36,801 bases of DNA, taken from the NCBI GenBank assembly GCA_026708685.1, contig JAPOUL010000061.1, positions 1 to 36,801 of the forward strand, given 5' to 3'. Shown here in pieces: positions 1 through 9,112 of the stretch. Every line of letters begins with the position of its first letter. Position 1 is the first letter of the stretch. The notes beneath the pieces are model-generated. The model searched no databases and was not told where the DNA came from. It saw nothing but the letters and a program-made list of their open reading frames with translations. Origin of the DNA: Bacteroidota bacterium. Its GTDB lineage: Bacteria; Bacteroidota; Rhodothermia; Rhodothermales; Bin80. A program made the translations under genes and the position numbers.

Positions 1-983
1 ATCAGCATAATTCTACTGAGGAAACATTCCCGTTTTTCCGAGATGAATCCTTAACCAATGATGAACTTGTAGGTCTTGCTGTCTTATCTGAAAATATACC
101 AAAGCATTACAAAGTCTACAATTCCGATGAGGTTTCGGATTTAGTTCATCCTGAAGATGCTTGGATGGGGCTTACTGGTGGGGTCAATAAACCACCTGAG
201 GGTAATGAGACTGGAGTTTCTCTAATCATTGGATCGGGCCCTTACTCACTTGAAGCATACTCGGAAGTCATCGTAGATTTTGCCATGGTCTACGGCACCA
301 CTCAATCCAATTTGGTGGAAGCATATTCCAAAATGATAGAGCTAAGAAATGAAGGATTATCCATTTCTACACCAACTCAGTTATCGGTTGCCGAAGGAGA
401 TTCTGTCTCGTTCTCAATAAGCCTATCCGGTATTACCCAAGAGGACATCACAATTTCTATGAGCGGGTCTGAAGGTTCAGATCTTGTTGTAGATCCGAAT
501 ACGTTTGCTTTCTTAGCAGAACAAGAGTCCATAGTCCAAACGATTACCTTGAAATCATTGGAAGACAATGACACTGAGAATGATGTGATCGCATTGAAGT
601 TGTTATCATCCGGCGGGATTCTTGATGGTCTACAGAAGTATATAATAATCACCATTACAGATAATGACCTTGTGGATGTAACTGTTGAAGAACATAATCT
701 GCCCCCGTCCATGAATCTGTGGGGAAATTATCCAAATCCATTCTCGGATAGAACCACGGTTAAAGTTGATTTACCAGAATCAGCCCAAATCTCCATCGTT
801 GTCACTGATCTATTGGGACGGGTGGTCAAGACTTTGAATTATGGCACGATTGGTGGAGGCCACGGGCATCATTTGGAAATCACTACAGGGGACCTAACAT
901 CGGGTGTATATTATTATACTTTGAGGGCTGATGTGGATGGAAAACTATGGAAACAATCACGAGCAATGACGCTCGTTCGGTGA
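1..983 (+). CDS. Secreted T9SS-sorted protein, 3' part
   Basis: The reading frame is open from base 3 to the stop at 981-983, giving about 326 residues, so the start lies outside the window; the first internal ATG at 165 is not a convincing start. A segment near 230-340 (GPYSLEAYSEVIVDFAMVYG) matches the sentence-like pattern often found before sorting domains in Bacteroidota secreted proteins. Next comes a Calx-beta-like beta sandwich (about 370-680, ending in ITDND). The last 90 residues are a type A sorting domain: NYPNPFSDRTTV, then LLGRVVKTL and a final YYYTLRA strand. The protein is inferred to be exported through the T9SS and attached to or released from the cell surface. The catalytic or binding part, if any, is upstream and unseen. 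The sorting domain is confidently seen; the function is unknown. Confidence 0.85.
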   Translation, partial: QHNSTEETFPFFRDESLTNDELVGLAVLSENIPKHYKVYNSDEVSDLVHPEDAWMGLTGGVNKPPEGNETGVSLIIGSGPYSLEAYSEVIVDFAMVYGTTQSNLVEAYSKMIELRNEGLSISTPTQLSVAEGDSVSFSISLSGITQEDITISMSGSEGSDLVVDPNTFAFLAEQESIVQTITLKSLEDNDTENDVIALKLLSSGGILDGLQKYIIITITDNDLVDVTVEEHNLPPSMNLWGNYPNPFSDRTTVKVDLPESAQISIVVTDLLGRVVKTLNYGTIGGGHGHHLEITTGDLTSGVYYYTLRADVDGKLWKQSRAMTLVR

Positions 984-1324
984 TCTCAGCGAAACATTTC
1001 TATCTGAGACCATCCAAAGTATCAGGTGAACACACTCATTCAGGACTGTGTTGTCAAATGAGATTCACTGGTGTTGTTAATGAGTCATCCGTTGACAATC
1101 CACTATATGGTAGCGATGTTGCCTGTCCTACTATAAGATCCAAGGAAATAATACGGATACGCAACTCTGGGATGGCACCCATTGAACTGTCACACTCTCC
1201 AGTCTAAGAACATCCAAACAAAGTGACCTAAAATGAATTTCAGCAACCTCGATTTAAATTGACGCATACAAAAACAGAATGGGGTGTGTGAACTTGACGA
1301 TACTCAGCAAGAATGTCTGCTGTC
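984..1324. other. Intergenic, convergent genes
   Basis: This gap lies between the 3' ends of two convergent genes. A weak inverted repeat (TCTCAG at 984-989, CTGAGA at 1004-1009) follows the stop of the left gene but has no T-run, so termination is only a guess. An open frame across 947-1207 shows no recognisable protein. Nothing else is seen. Confidence 0.4.
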
Positions 1325-4300
1325 TTAGCCATTTAGTCGTAGGGTTCCATCGGCCTGTGCCCTGATAATTCCATCCCTGATCATGGATGGAATTTGGATG
1401 CTAACTTGTTTTTTGAAGGAGGCACTGGTTTTGTTAAAACCAAAAATTCTCGCCACTTCAACACCACATTCTTCTTGGTTTATTGTAAAGCACCGTTCCA
1501 CAGCTGTCTGAATCGCCAATCGATATTCTGATGGAGGGATCATCTCAGGTTTCTTCATCAGGGAATCTGTCAGTTGAGTGCGATTGCGAACCACTGCTTG
1601 TGTTGAAGGTTTTTGCAAGAAATCAGAATCTAGCTCACATTGGACAAACAGCCCTTCCTGTAAGGCATACATCGCCGCATCAAGAATTTTTTGCTTGATC
1701 CTTCGTCCTGCCTGTTCATATCCCCATGCTTCCCTCGTTTTACGAATAACGATGTCTATGTGAACGGGGCCTTCAATGTCAATGATGTCTGCGATGAGCC
1801 AAGCAACTTCTTCAAGCGTCGCCTCCTCAATATGATAATACTCCGCCCGACTCTGGTATCCCTTTTCCAAAGGATTAAATTCAATGTACGGCGTGCTGAG
1901 TTGCTCTGGGGGTCGTTCCGGCTTTTTATCTCTGACGACGGGAGTCTGGCGTTGAACAGCAACGGGAGCACTCGTGGTGGTGGACTGGGCACAAGCTCTT
2001 CGTATTGCGTCAATCGCTTTTTGGGTTTCGGTTTCTGGGTTGTTAAACCAGTCCGTACTCCATATCCGATGAAAGGTCCAACCCTTCGCTTCTAGCAGGG
2101 TCTGTCGCATACGGTCTCTCTCACGGGCCCAGTAGGACGAATGGTATCGTGCTCCATCACACTCAATCGCGAGAACATACGATCCTTCGGTACTGGGATC
2201 TCTGACGGCAAGGTCTATCAGGAATCCATCGGACCCTACCTGATAATCCACATCGTAACCATAGCCACGAATTGCAGATGCCACCGCTTCCTCAAACGGA
2301 CTATCTGGCTCTCTACCCGTGAGGATCGGGACATCCATTTCTCCCGTTTCGGCAAACTTCAAGAATGTCTTGAGCATGTAGGGGCCGCGATGTCGAGCTT
2401 TTTCATGTTGAATATCGGTATGTTTGATGGATGCAAACACTCTGCAACGTTTCTTGGCACGGGTAAACAGTACATTTAAGCGTCGTTCACCTCCTTCATT
2501 GGATACAGGCCCAAAGTTTTGAGTGAGACGGCCATCTTCGGTTCTCCCATAACCGATAGAAATAAAAATCACATCCCGTTCATCTCCCTGAACGGTTTCT
2601 AGGTTCTTCACAAAAAATGGATTTTCTTTAGTCTCACTGCAAAAGGCATTCAGTTCAGGATGAGCGGCTCTCATCAGCTCTGCTTCATTTTGGATCGTGG
2701 TCTGTTGAGATTGGCTCATGGCAACGACTCCGAGAGATTCACCCGGTCGGCTCCTCGCATGCTCTAAGACAGCATTCATCACAGCTTTTGCCTCGTCTGG
2801 ATTATCACTTTTCCCCCTTCCCCTCCGATAGGTTCCCCCAACAAATTCAAAGGTGAGTCCCAACTTGGAACTCGTACTCACTGGACTGGGTGGACAGACT
2901 AGCTTATTGCCATAGAATTCTTGATTGGATACAGCGATCAGGGACTGATGTTGGGAGCGGTAATGCCACTTGAGCATACACCCTGGCATTCCTCTTGCTT
3001 CACAAAGTGCAAGAATACTTTCCATATCCTTCACCTGTCCTGCAATCATGTCTTCAACCTCATCGCTATCATCTTCCTCGTCTGAGTTGACCAATCTCTC
3101 AAAAAATGATGTAGGTGGAAGCTGTTTTTGATCACCAACAATGATGGTTCGATTGGAGCGCATGACCGCTCCAATGGCATCCGCTGGCCGTACCTGACTC
3201 GCTTCATCCATCAATAATAGATCAAACTTGAGTCCATTGGGATCCAGATACTGTGCAACCGATAGTGGACTCATCAAAAAGACAGGCTTGATGGTTTGGA
3301 CAGCTTCCCCAACTTGATTCAGTAATTTTCGAAGCGGCATATGACGCGTTTTCTTTCTTACTTCTCCACGAAGGATACCCATCTCTCCACGCGTACCCTC
3401 AGGAATCGAATGATAGTGGGCCGACATAATTTCCTGTGAACTTAGATGCAGTAAAGTAGCATCCAAATCCTTGAATTTCTCTACCAAAGCAGACCGTTCT
3501 CTCCCATCCATTTGACTCAGATTCGGATTGAGTTTCTCCAACCGATGATATACGGCCTCAGCACGGATATAGTCAAATGTTTGAATGGCATGCCGAGTCG
3601 AGAGTTTTCCATGTGCCAGCCTGACTCGAATCTCTTCAAGCCCACGCTCGGCCACAGCATTGGCAGTGTCATACAATCTGGTCCATACATCCTGCCCTTC
3701 GGGATTTTCTAACCAGAGAGATACTCTATCCTGAAGTGTTGTGAGGTCAACATTCTCCATAGATGTCTCATCAAATGCCTGTTGGATATCAAGACCACCT
3801 AATTGTACAACTTCTTTCCACCTGCCGTCAACCGCTGTGATGCAATCATGGAGCTTCTCTGCCATTTCAGCAGGATCTTCGGACTGGGGCCATTGACTCA
3901 TTTGCGTTTTCAGTGCATTGGGGGATTCCAGAATACTGATTTGCTCATGGATCCATGTGATCGCTTTGAGAACGTTAGAAGCATCGGTTTTGAACCCACG
4001 CCATAAGGGGCCGACTACAAGTTCACCTAAGGATCTGAGTTCATCAATCTCTTGAACCTGAGATCTATGATGGATCAGTTGATCCAGTAATGTCAACTGA
4101 TCCGATGGTTGCTTGGGTAGATCACTGACAGCAGCCTTTACCTGCTTCATAGCTGCGCGATAGGAACCACTGAAGAATCGAAAAAATGATGTTCCGCGTT
4201 TTTCAATCTCATGATATTCAGGACTCCAGTCTCGGTCAAATCCATCAGCAGTGACAGATTTTTCGAGTTCGGCACGGATGATCTGTTGCTCTTGGATATT

Positions 4301-6085
4301 CTCAAATAATTGTTTCAGATTCTCCGCATACTCAGCGACACCTTCTACTTGAATCAGATTCTCCACTTCTTTGGGTCTCACGGCCATTGACTGAAGAAGC
4401 CTTACTGTTTTTTCTGCATCACTAAGTCCACCCTTTACATCCATCGTCAGTGCTAAGCATGCCTGCCCGAGGGCAGTGTGGAGCTGTTCAAGCTCGGACT
4501 GAAGTTTCTTGAGATGATCGGCAAGTCTGGACCGATCCATCGGATTCATTTTCCGATTGGCTCCTCTCCATGGATGTGATTGTTCAGGTCCATATTCTTC
4601 GGTCATGGATGCAAGTTTTTCAACCTCCTTGCGAGCGGTTTCCGTTGTTTCTGGATTCCATAAAGCAACATCTTCCACCGTAAAATCTGGTCTGGGCAAG
4701 TCTTGGTCCGCCAGTAATTTTGTTAATTGACCAATCACCTGATACGGTGTTTCACCGCTTTTCTCGTCAATCGCGTGGAGTTGCTGAGACAGCTGATTGA
4801 GTTCATCTCTGACGTTTTTCAGGTGTTCATATTCGGATAGATCACCGACTACTGGAGGACCTAGATCCAGCGTCTGAGCCAATTCATCATAGACGACTTT
4901 TTTCTGGGCTTTCGTGGAGTGCATCTCAAGGCAGAGAGGGCCCAAGCCACATGATCGGAGTCGGTCATACACGACATCTAATGCAGCACGCTTCTCTGCC
5001 ACAAACAATACTTTCTGGTTATCACGAACCGCTACCGCAATAATATTTGCAATGGTTTGAGACTTGCCCGTTCCAGGAGGGCCTTGAACCACCATGTTGC
5101 GTCCCTCTCGGGCGGCAGCAATCACTCGAGTTTGGGATGCATCCGCTTCCATAATATGACCGAGATCTTGAGGATTCACGTATCTTTCATCAAGGTTTTC
5201 CTCTGAATCAAATAAAGGAGCTACACTGCCGAACCCTCCGCACAAAAGCTGCTCCATCAAATCGGTTGTATCGGCTTTTTCCAAGTCCTTAGACATGAGA
5301 AACTTACCCGATGAGTAAAACCCTAACTGAATCGTATCAGCATAGACCATCCAGTTTTCACGGGAAGAAATCGTAAGGTGGACTTGTTCAAAATACTCAG
5401 AGGGCAGCCATTCTTCACCTTCTGGCCAATCGGGTAGTTTCAAATCAAAATCGCTTTTCAGAAAGGCATCAAACGAATGGTTGGGTTCAAGATCCTCTCC
5501 ACGTATAATGAGTTTGAAGTTGTCTTTGACTCCATCCCGCAATAACTCAACGGGGAGTAACACCAACGGTGCGAACCGCTCCATCGTAGAGGAAGAACTT
5601 TCAAACCATCGTATGAAGCCTAAGGCGAGGAAAAGTGGATTTGCCCCCTGCTCTTCTACTGAACTGTTGGAATCGCGATACAGCTGAAGGAGTCTTTTAT
5701 GCAGAGCATCTTTGGTTAAACGGGTTTGAAGTGCGAGATCTAAATGTTTTGCACTGGGAGGATCTGGATCCGGGACATATACATGCTCTGTCGCTTCTGG
5801 CTCATCATATCCACCTTCAGTAGGTGCAAACCTCATTTTCTTTTTTTCCAGCAAAAGTAACCTGAAGACTTCATCAGACCGCTCTTCAACAATATCCAGA
5901 AACTTGCCTCGATTCTTCCCAATCGGTGAGTTAATGAGTCGATTGCGCTTACTGGTATCAATCAGCTTTTCCTTCAGAGATTTAATGGCTGTATCCCATC
6001 CTTGTGGAGGAGGTTTTTCTTGCGGACTATCATCAGGATAGTGTGGATGTACATCATGTGCCTCTTCTCTATGGAAGTTGTTCAT
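1325..6085 (-). CDS. DUF4011-SF1 helicase-Vsr-like nuclease-DUF3320 protein (Hhe-like)
   Basis: A 1586-residue protein. The N-terminal DUF4011-like region (about 30-80, LKEKLIDTSKRNRLIN) is followed by a superfamily 1 helicase. Visible motifs are Walker A GPPGTGKSQ (335-343), Walker B MDEASQ (about 959-964), GDQKQLPP, a WHYRSQH motif, TVQGDERDV and NVLFTRAKKR (about 1204). Near residue 1309 is a Vsr/MTES_1575-type nuclease core, IECDGARYHSS with a downstream RDRMRQ helix. A DUF3320-like segment lies at about 1429-1466. This order is the architecture reported for the defence gene hhe, where one protein couples nucleic-acid translocation to cleavage. All helicase motifs look intact and no frameshift is seen. 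The start codon has no clear ribosome site; an IS relic begins only about 47 bp upstream, so its promoter may have been altered. The antiphage role is inferred from the family. Confidence 0.9.
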   Translation of the reverse strand: MNNFHREEAHDVHPHYPDDSPQEKPPPQGWDTAIKSLKEKLIDTSKRNRLINSPIGKNRGKFLDIVEERSDEVFRLLLLEKKKMRFAPTEGGYDEPEATEHVYVPDPDPPSAKHLDLALQTRLTKDALHKRLLQLYRDSNSSVEEQGANPLFLALGFIRWFESSSSTMERFAPLVLLPVELLRDGVKDNFKLIIRGEDLEPNHSFDAFLKSDFDLKLPDWPEGEEWLPSEYFEQVHLTISSRENWMVYADTIQLGFYSSGKFLMSKDLEKADTTDLMEQLLCGGFGSVAPLFDSEENLDERYVNPQDLGHIMEADASQTRVIAAAREGRNMVVQGPPGTGKSQTIANIIAVAVRDNQKVLFVAEKRAALDVVYDRLRSCGLGPLCLEMHSTKAQKKVVYDELAQTLDLGPPVVGDLSEYEHLKNVRDELNQLSQQLHAIDEKSGETPYQVIGQLTKLLADQDLPRPDFTVEDVALWNPETTETARKEVEKLASMTEEYGPEQSHPWRGANRKMNPMDRSRLADHLKKLQSELEQLHTALGQACLALTMDVKGGLSDAEKTVRLLQSMAVRPKEVENLIQVEGVAEYAENLKQLFENIQEQQIIRAELEKSVTADGFDRDWSPEYHEIEKRGTSFFRFFSGSYRAAMKQVKAAVSDLPKQPSDQLTLLDQLIHHRSQVQEIDELRSLGELVVGPLWRGFKTDASNVLKAITWIHEQISILESPNALKTQMSQWPQSEDPAEMAEKLHDCITAVDGRWKEVVQLGGLDIQQAFDETSMENVDLTTLQDRVSLWLENPEGQDVWTRLYDTANAVAERGLEEIRVRLAHGKLSTRHAIQTFDYIRAEAVYHRLEKLNPNLSQMDGRERSALVEKFKDLDATLLHLSSQEIMSAHYHSIPEGTRGEMGILRGEVRKKTRHMPLRKLLNQVGEAVQTIKPVFLMSPLSVAQYLDPNGLKFDLLLMDEASQVRPADAIGAVMRSNRTIIVGDQKQLPPTSFFERLVNSDEEDDSDEVEDMIAGQVKDMESILALCEARGMPGCMLKWHYRSQHQSLIAVSNQEFYGNKLVCPPSPVSTSSKLGLTFEFVGGTYRRGRGKSDNPDEAKAVMNAVLEHARSRPGESLGVVAMSQSQQTTIQNEAELMRAAHPELNAFCSETKENPFFVKNLETVQGDERDVIFISIGYGRTEDGRLTQNFGPVSNEGGERRLNVLFTRAKKRCRVFASIKHTDIQHEKARHRGPYMLKTFLKFAETGEMDVPILTGREPDSPFEEAVASAIRGYGYDVDYQVGSDGFLIDLAVRDPSTEGSYVLAIECDGARYHSSYWARERDRMRQTLLEAKGWTFHRIWSTDWFNNPETETQKAIDAIRRACAQSTTTSAPVAVQRQTPVVRDKKPERPPEQLSTPYIEFNPLEKGYQSRAEYYHIEEATLEEVAWLIADIIDIEGPVHIDIVIRKTREAWGYEQAGRRIKQKILDAAMYALQEGLFVQCELDSDFLQKPSTQAVVRNRTQLTDSLMKKPEMIPPSEYRLAIQTAVERCFTINQEECGVEVARIFGFNKTSASFKKQVSIQIPSMIRDGIIRAQADGTLRLNG

Positions 6086-6336
6086 AGGTAAGTTGTTGTG
6101 TTCAAATGTTCAGTAAGATCCAGACGATTACTTACTGCCTGTAAGAAATTACCAAAATCTCGATAAAAAGTTCCCTCCAGTCGCTCTGGGGGCGTTTTTT
6201 TCTCTCATTATCCTCTCCGTTTTTTGGCGAAGTTTTTTTTCTGCTCTCTACGGGGCATTGGATGTCCAAGTTTCCACACTGAGTCGAAAGTGTGCATAGA
6301 AGCCACTGAGGTGCGTTTTTCGATGAAAAAGAAAGT

Positions 6337-7260
6337 TTGATGGTTCTCAGAAAATTCGAAACTTGCCCATATTTCACACGTTCAGGTGCTCATCTCCGCG
6401 ATTTTTTGAACTTATTTTCATGGATGATGAGACAAATCTTTAACCACCTGTTGTCGCTGGATCATGCTATTGAGGACATTCAGCTTGATCTGAACAGTCG
6501 TGACCCTTCTGTCGCGTTCCTCTTTGGCATTCAGTCCATCTTGACCAATAACGCCGCATGCAAGAAGTTGACGGCGTTGTTGAAGACCCACAACCCCAAG
6601 ATCAGCAACATCGTGGTCGACCGGGTATGAATGTCTGGGTTGTGGTCTTATTGGCAGCCTTCAAACAGGAGTTGAATTGCACCTATGATCGATTGGCTAC
6701 CATGGCGAATCAGATGGGAATTCTGCGTCTGATGATGGGACACGGCACGAAGGATGAGAAGGTCTATACCGGGCAGGCGCTTCACGACAATATCACCTTA
6801 GTGAGCTCCACCTAATTACAAAAACTGAATCAGTTGATGATTGAGATGGGGCATCAGGTGGTCGGTCACAACATTGGCGATCTGCTCAAGTGTCATGCAG
6901 ACAGTAAGATATCTCTGACCAATATAGCGTACCCCACCGATCCGGCGTTACTCTGGAAGTCGACCGCATCGTTGATTCAAACCTGTGTTCGCCTTACGTT
7001 TGCGTTTGAAGTCACTGGATGGAGACAACAGAAATATCGCCTGGAGAAACTCGAAAAACTGTTTACGTTTTCCCGCAAAGGTCGCCGGTCGGCCTACCGG
7101 CTCCGATGGGTCAACAATAGCCATTAGTCAACGGGCCCAAAAACGTTGTCACAAACGATTCACTGATCTCAATCAACGCAAGCCATTCAAAGTCGCCGCG
7201 GTTGCAGTGGCTCGTGAACTGGTGGGCTTTCTCTGGGAGGCATCGCAACCACCCTCACAT
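6337..7260 (+). pseudogene. ISNCY-family transposase, multiply frameshifted
   Basis: Fragments of one transposase lie in successive frames. The N-terminal part runs from 6337 (VLRKFETC) to about 6600. After a frameshift the core follows (RPGMNVWVVVLLAAFKQ, CTYDRLATMANQ, LRLMMGHG). A TAA codon at 6813-6815 then interrupts the frame just before LQKLNQLMIEMGHQVVGHN. The DDE region reads ADSKISLTNIAYPTDPALLW, corresponding to the family's DSFVvETxVHyPTDxxLLWD signature but degraded around the catalytic aspartate. A further frameshift near 7100-7130 leads to RELVGFLWEASQPPSH at the C terminus. The family call rests on this recognisable motif order; the exact subgroup is uncertain. The gene cannot make an active transposase. 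Confidence 0.75.
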
Positions 7261-7334
7261 GTCAAGTAGCCCGGGGGAATTTCACCCCCGGGCCCTCACA
7301 GAACCGTACGTGAACCTCTCGATTCATACGGCTC
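7261..7334 (-). ncRNA. Group II intron domains V and VI
   Basis: Domain V is exactly 34 nt (7301-7334). It begins GAGCCGTA with the catalytic AGC triad, has a GAGA (GNRA) tetraloop and a 2-nt CG bulge on the 3' side, and closes with TACGGTTC. Domain VI is a GC-rich hairpin (stem GCCCGGGGG / CCCCCGGGC, loop TGAAATT) with a bulged A and a lower stem ending at GAC. Both look structurally intact, so the ribozyme core may still function if the rest does. Confidence 0.85.
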
Positions 7335-7935
7335 TTCCTATGTTAACAGTCTTCCGACTGCTCCGTTTCCGTAACTTGCCTCCTCCCCTTTCGGGTTGGG
7401 CGATCAACTTCAACGTCATAGGCCAGACCCTTCGCTCCATTCCCATTACAGAAACTTCTTCACTACTACGGTCTGGTCCGCCCCTGTGGGATACATTGGT
7501 ACTCAGTATCTTGCAGGTACTGCCCGCTTGACACGCTCCCTTTACATTATCCCGACAGGTTCCCACGTTCCATATAAGGGCCCGAATCGCATTCTCGCCA
7601 TCTATATGCCGGAGGCCAGTTGGCCAGTAAGCAGGTAGCCGCCAACCTTGTCCCAAGATTATTCCCCTACCTTGATTTTGACTCTCGTCTATATCTTTTT
7701 GACACGTCATCAATGGTTCATTTACATTCGACTCTACGATGCTCACCTGATAGATTTCTAACCCTACCTTTTCCCAACACGCTTACCACGACACCTCTTA
7801 AATGTCGCAGCTGTGGGTGGTTTACAACCCCCGCCTGTACAGCGATTGTAGAGGACCTACCTCCATCCCTTATACAGTTACAATATTTCGTCGGCTAAGT
7901 CATTGCTTACCTCCAAATATATTTACGTGGCACAC
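7261..7935 (-). mobile_element. ORF-less group II intron
   Basis: On the minus strand the element starts GTGTG (7935 downwards), fitting the GUGYG 5' end of group II introns, and ends CTACTTGAC (7261), with a terminal AY and an A at position -7 suitable as branch point. A canonical 34-nt domain V (7301-7334) and a domain VI hairpin (7261-7300) are present. A candidate EBS1 (minus strand GAGAATGC, 7589-7596) pairs over 8 nt, with one G-U, with the 5' exon sequence directly upstream of GTGTG (GTATTCTC, 7943-7936). A segment near 7420-7490 resembles the usual domain III region preceding intron-encoded reverse transcriptases, but no reverse transcriptase follows; domain IV is short. At about 675 nt it would need a maturase in trans. 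It lies antisense to the transposase. Confidence 0.75.
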
Positions 7936-8006
7936 GAGAATACAGATGAGTGAACGATGGTCTGGCTTGTTCAAGTCAACTCCCGTTGAGAAAACCCGTC
8001 GTTGAC

Positions 8007-8012
8007 CGATCC
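8007..8012. repeat. Target duplication, left (CGATCC)
   Basis: The hexamer CGATCC directly precedes the left inverted end of the 188-bp element and recurs directly after its right end at 8201-8206. Confidence 0.7.
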
Positions 8013-8200
8013 TCATGGAGAAAGAGTCCGAAGCATAGATGGAGGGCCCAAGATATTACTTTTCGGTAGAGATTCTCGCGAGCCCGAGTTTGAAGATCTT
8101 GACAGATCCGACGTATTCAAATATTGAGCATTATGGCATATTGCCATGCGGACACCAGATTGATAAACCGTCGAGATTGCTAAGGACTCTTTCTCCATGA
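8013..8200. mobile_element. 188-bp MITE-like element
   Basis: The element has perfect 17-bp terminal inverted repeats: TCATGGAGAAAGAGTCC at 8013-8029 and its reverse complement at 8184-8200. The pairing continues imperfectly for about 5 more bases. It is flanked by the direct repeat CGATCC on both sides, which fits a 6-bp target-site duplication. It has no coding capacity beyond an unconvincing 61-codon antisense ORF, and an internal short inverted repeat ATGGCA-TAT-TGCCAT lies near 8131-8146. This is the structure of a non-autonomous DNA transposon. Its parent transposase is not in the window, and the ends do not match the nearby IS. Confidence 0.75.
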
Positions 8201-8206
8201 CGATCC
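8201..8206. repeat. Target duplication, right (CGATCC)
   Basis: Second copy of CGATCC, immediately outside the right inverted end of the 188-bp element. Confidence 0.7.
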
Positions 8207-8752
8207 GCTAAATTACAACAAAATGTAATCTCTATTCATACATATCGCCCCAATATGGAACCTTCCATTCTACACCAGTCGCTGAGAACGCCACCTATGA
8301 ACGGGTATTTCGAGGAGAATGGATCATTTTGCACCCAATATTCCAAGGATCTTCATCTTTCGCACCAGATCGGATAGGTCCCTGAGCAACCGATTATAGT
8401 TCTTTGCATGATCCTCTTCTGAGGAATCTGGCGTTCATTTTTTCCACCATGATCCATACTACACTTCCCCTATCCATACCGATGAAGAAGTCTCTCTTTT
8501 AGAAATTCGGCGATTGTTTCCACATTCATTTCGATGATGACGGTTGTTTTTGGTCTTTTGATGCTCATTTTATCGAAATTGTCCAAAAAACATCAGATTT
8601 TGACCAATCTTAACAGATTTTTAACATTTTCAAGGCGAAAATCATGCACCCCTCAGGTAAAAACAAGGTATAAACTTTAACTTTTGGGACGATTTTCAAC
8701 CCAAAAAAGCATTATTGTTTCACCTTTATTAAACGTCGAAAGACACACTAAA
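8207..8752. other. Long AT-rich leader region before csp
   Basis: No credible gene is visible. The right part (from about 8560) is very AT-rich and probably contains the cold-shock promoter and a long 5' untranslated leader, as is usual for csp genes. A hairpin in it is listed separately. Confidence 0.5.
8682..8706 (+). promoter_or_regulatory. Hairpin in csp leader
   Basis: TTTTGGG (8682-8688) and CCCAAAA (8700-8706) form a perfect 7-bp stem around an 11-nt loop, 46 bp before the cold-shock start codon. Cold-shock mRNAs in other bacteria use leader structure for thermal control; such a role here is inference. Confidence 0.4.
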
Positions 8753-8992
8753 ATGTTAGACCGTGAACAAGGTACCGTTAAATGGTTCAATTCGGATAAA
8801 GGCTACGGCTTTATTCAACGCGATAGCGGAGATAAAGACGTGTTTGTCCATTATTCCGAAGTCAATAAGGACGGGTACAAATCCCTTGATGAAGGACAGC
8901 GGGTTGAATTCGCTGTGACCGAAGGATCAAAGGGACTCCAAGCTCAGAGTGTAGATCCTCTTCAGGATTTACTCCAAGAACGACCGCAGTAA
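8753..8992 (+). CDS. Cold-shock domain protein
   Basis: A 79-residue single cold-shock domain protein that binds single-stranded RNA or DNA and melts RNA structure. RNP1 is seen as KGYGFIQR and RNP2 as VFVHYS, in the typical frame [15 protein letters not shown] near the N terminus. The ATG at 8753 ([11 protein letters not shown]) is chosen because the cold-shock domain normally starts within a few residues of Met; the in-frame TTG at 8684 would add 23 residues unlike the family. The C-terminal tail ([10 protein letters not shown]) extends about ten residues beyond the usual domain. It is monocistronic with a long leader, so post-transcriptional control is plausible. The paralogue (cspA, cspB and so on) cannot be assigned. 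Confidence 0.95.
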   Translation: MLDREQGTVKWFNSDKGYGFIQRDSGDKDVFVHYSEVNKDGYKSLDEGQRVEFAVTEGSKGLQAQSVDPLQDLLQERPQ

Positions 8993-9011
8993 TCCTTGTG
9001 ATCATTACTTT

Positions 9012-9027
9012 CATCCATACATGGATG
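9012..9027 (+). terminator. Possible csp terminator hairpin
   Basis: CATCCAT (9012-9018) faces ATGGATG (9021-9027), 20 bp after the csp stop. The stem probably closes as CATCC/GGATG with a 6-nt loop. No T-run follows directly; T-rich sequence begins only near 9057. Confidence 0.3.
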
Positions 9028-9112
9028 GAAACTAATGATTCAATCACAGCTATGACATTTTTTCTTTAGTAGTAATATTTGCAGTTAATGATGGATTAGA
9101 TTTGTAAATGAG

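Larger units (their letters stand above)
6132..8005 (+). mobile_element. Decayed ISNCY-like insertion sequence, copy 1
   Basis: A dead insertion sequence whose left end begins near TTACTGCCTGTAAGAAA. Bases 6132-6400 are closely similar to 15693-15967, which identifies the left part as a repeated element. Its transposase is broken (see pseudogene entry), and the 3' part is split by a group II intron. No right inverted end matching the left end was found, so the right boundary is a guess placed just before the 188-bp element at 8013. Confidence 0.65.

Noticed and set aside
984..1009. Terminator after the first gene
   Set aside because: Only a 6-bp stem with a 14-nt loop and no T-run.
7261..7269. 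Alternative intron 3' end at 7266 (ending CTAC)
   Set aside because: That cut would also restore an open frame across the exon junction, but leaves no branch-point A at -7/-8 and no lower stem of domain VI; the end at 7261 fits better.
7324..7746. 140-codon minus-strand ORF
   Set aside because: It lies wholly inside the structured part of the group II intron and includes domain-III-like RNA; it is not a protein gene.
8684..8752. Longer cold-shock ORF from TTG
   Set aside because: The extra 23 residues do not belong to the family and cover a leader hairpin.
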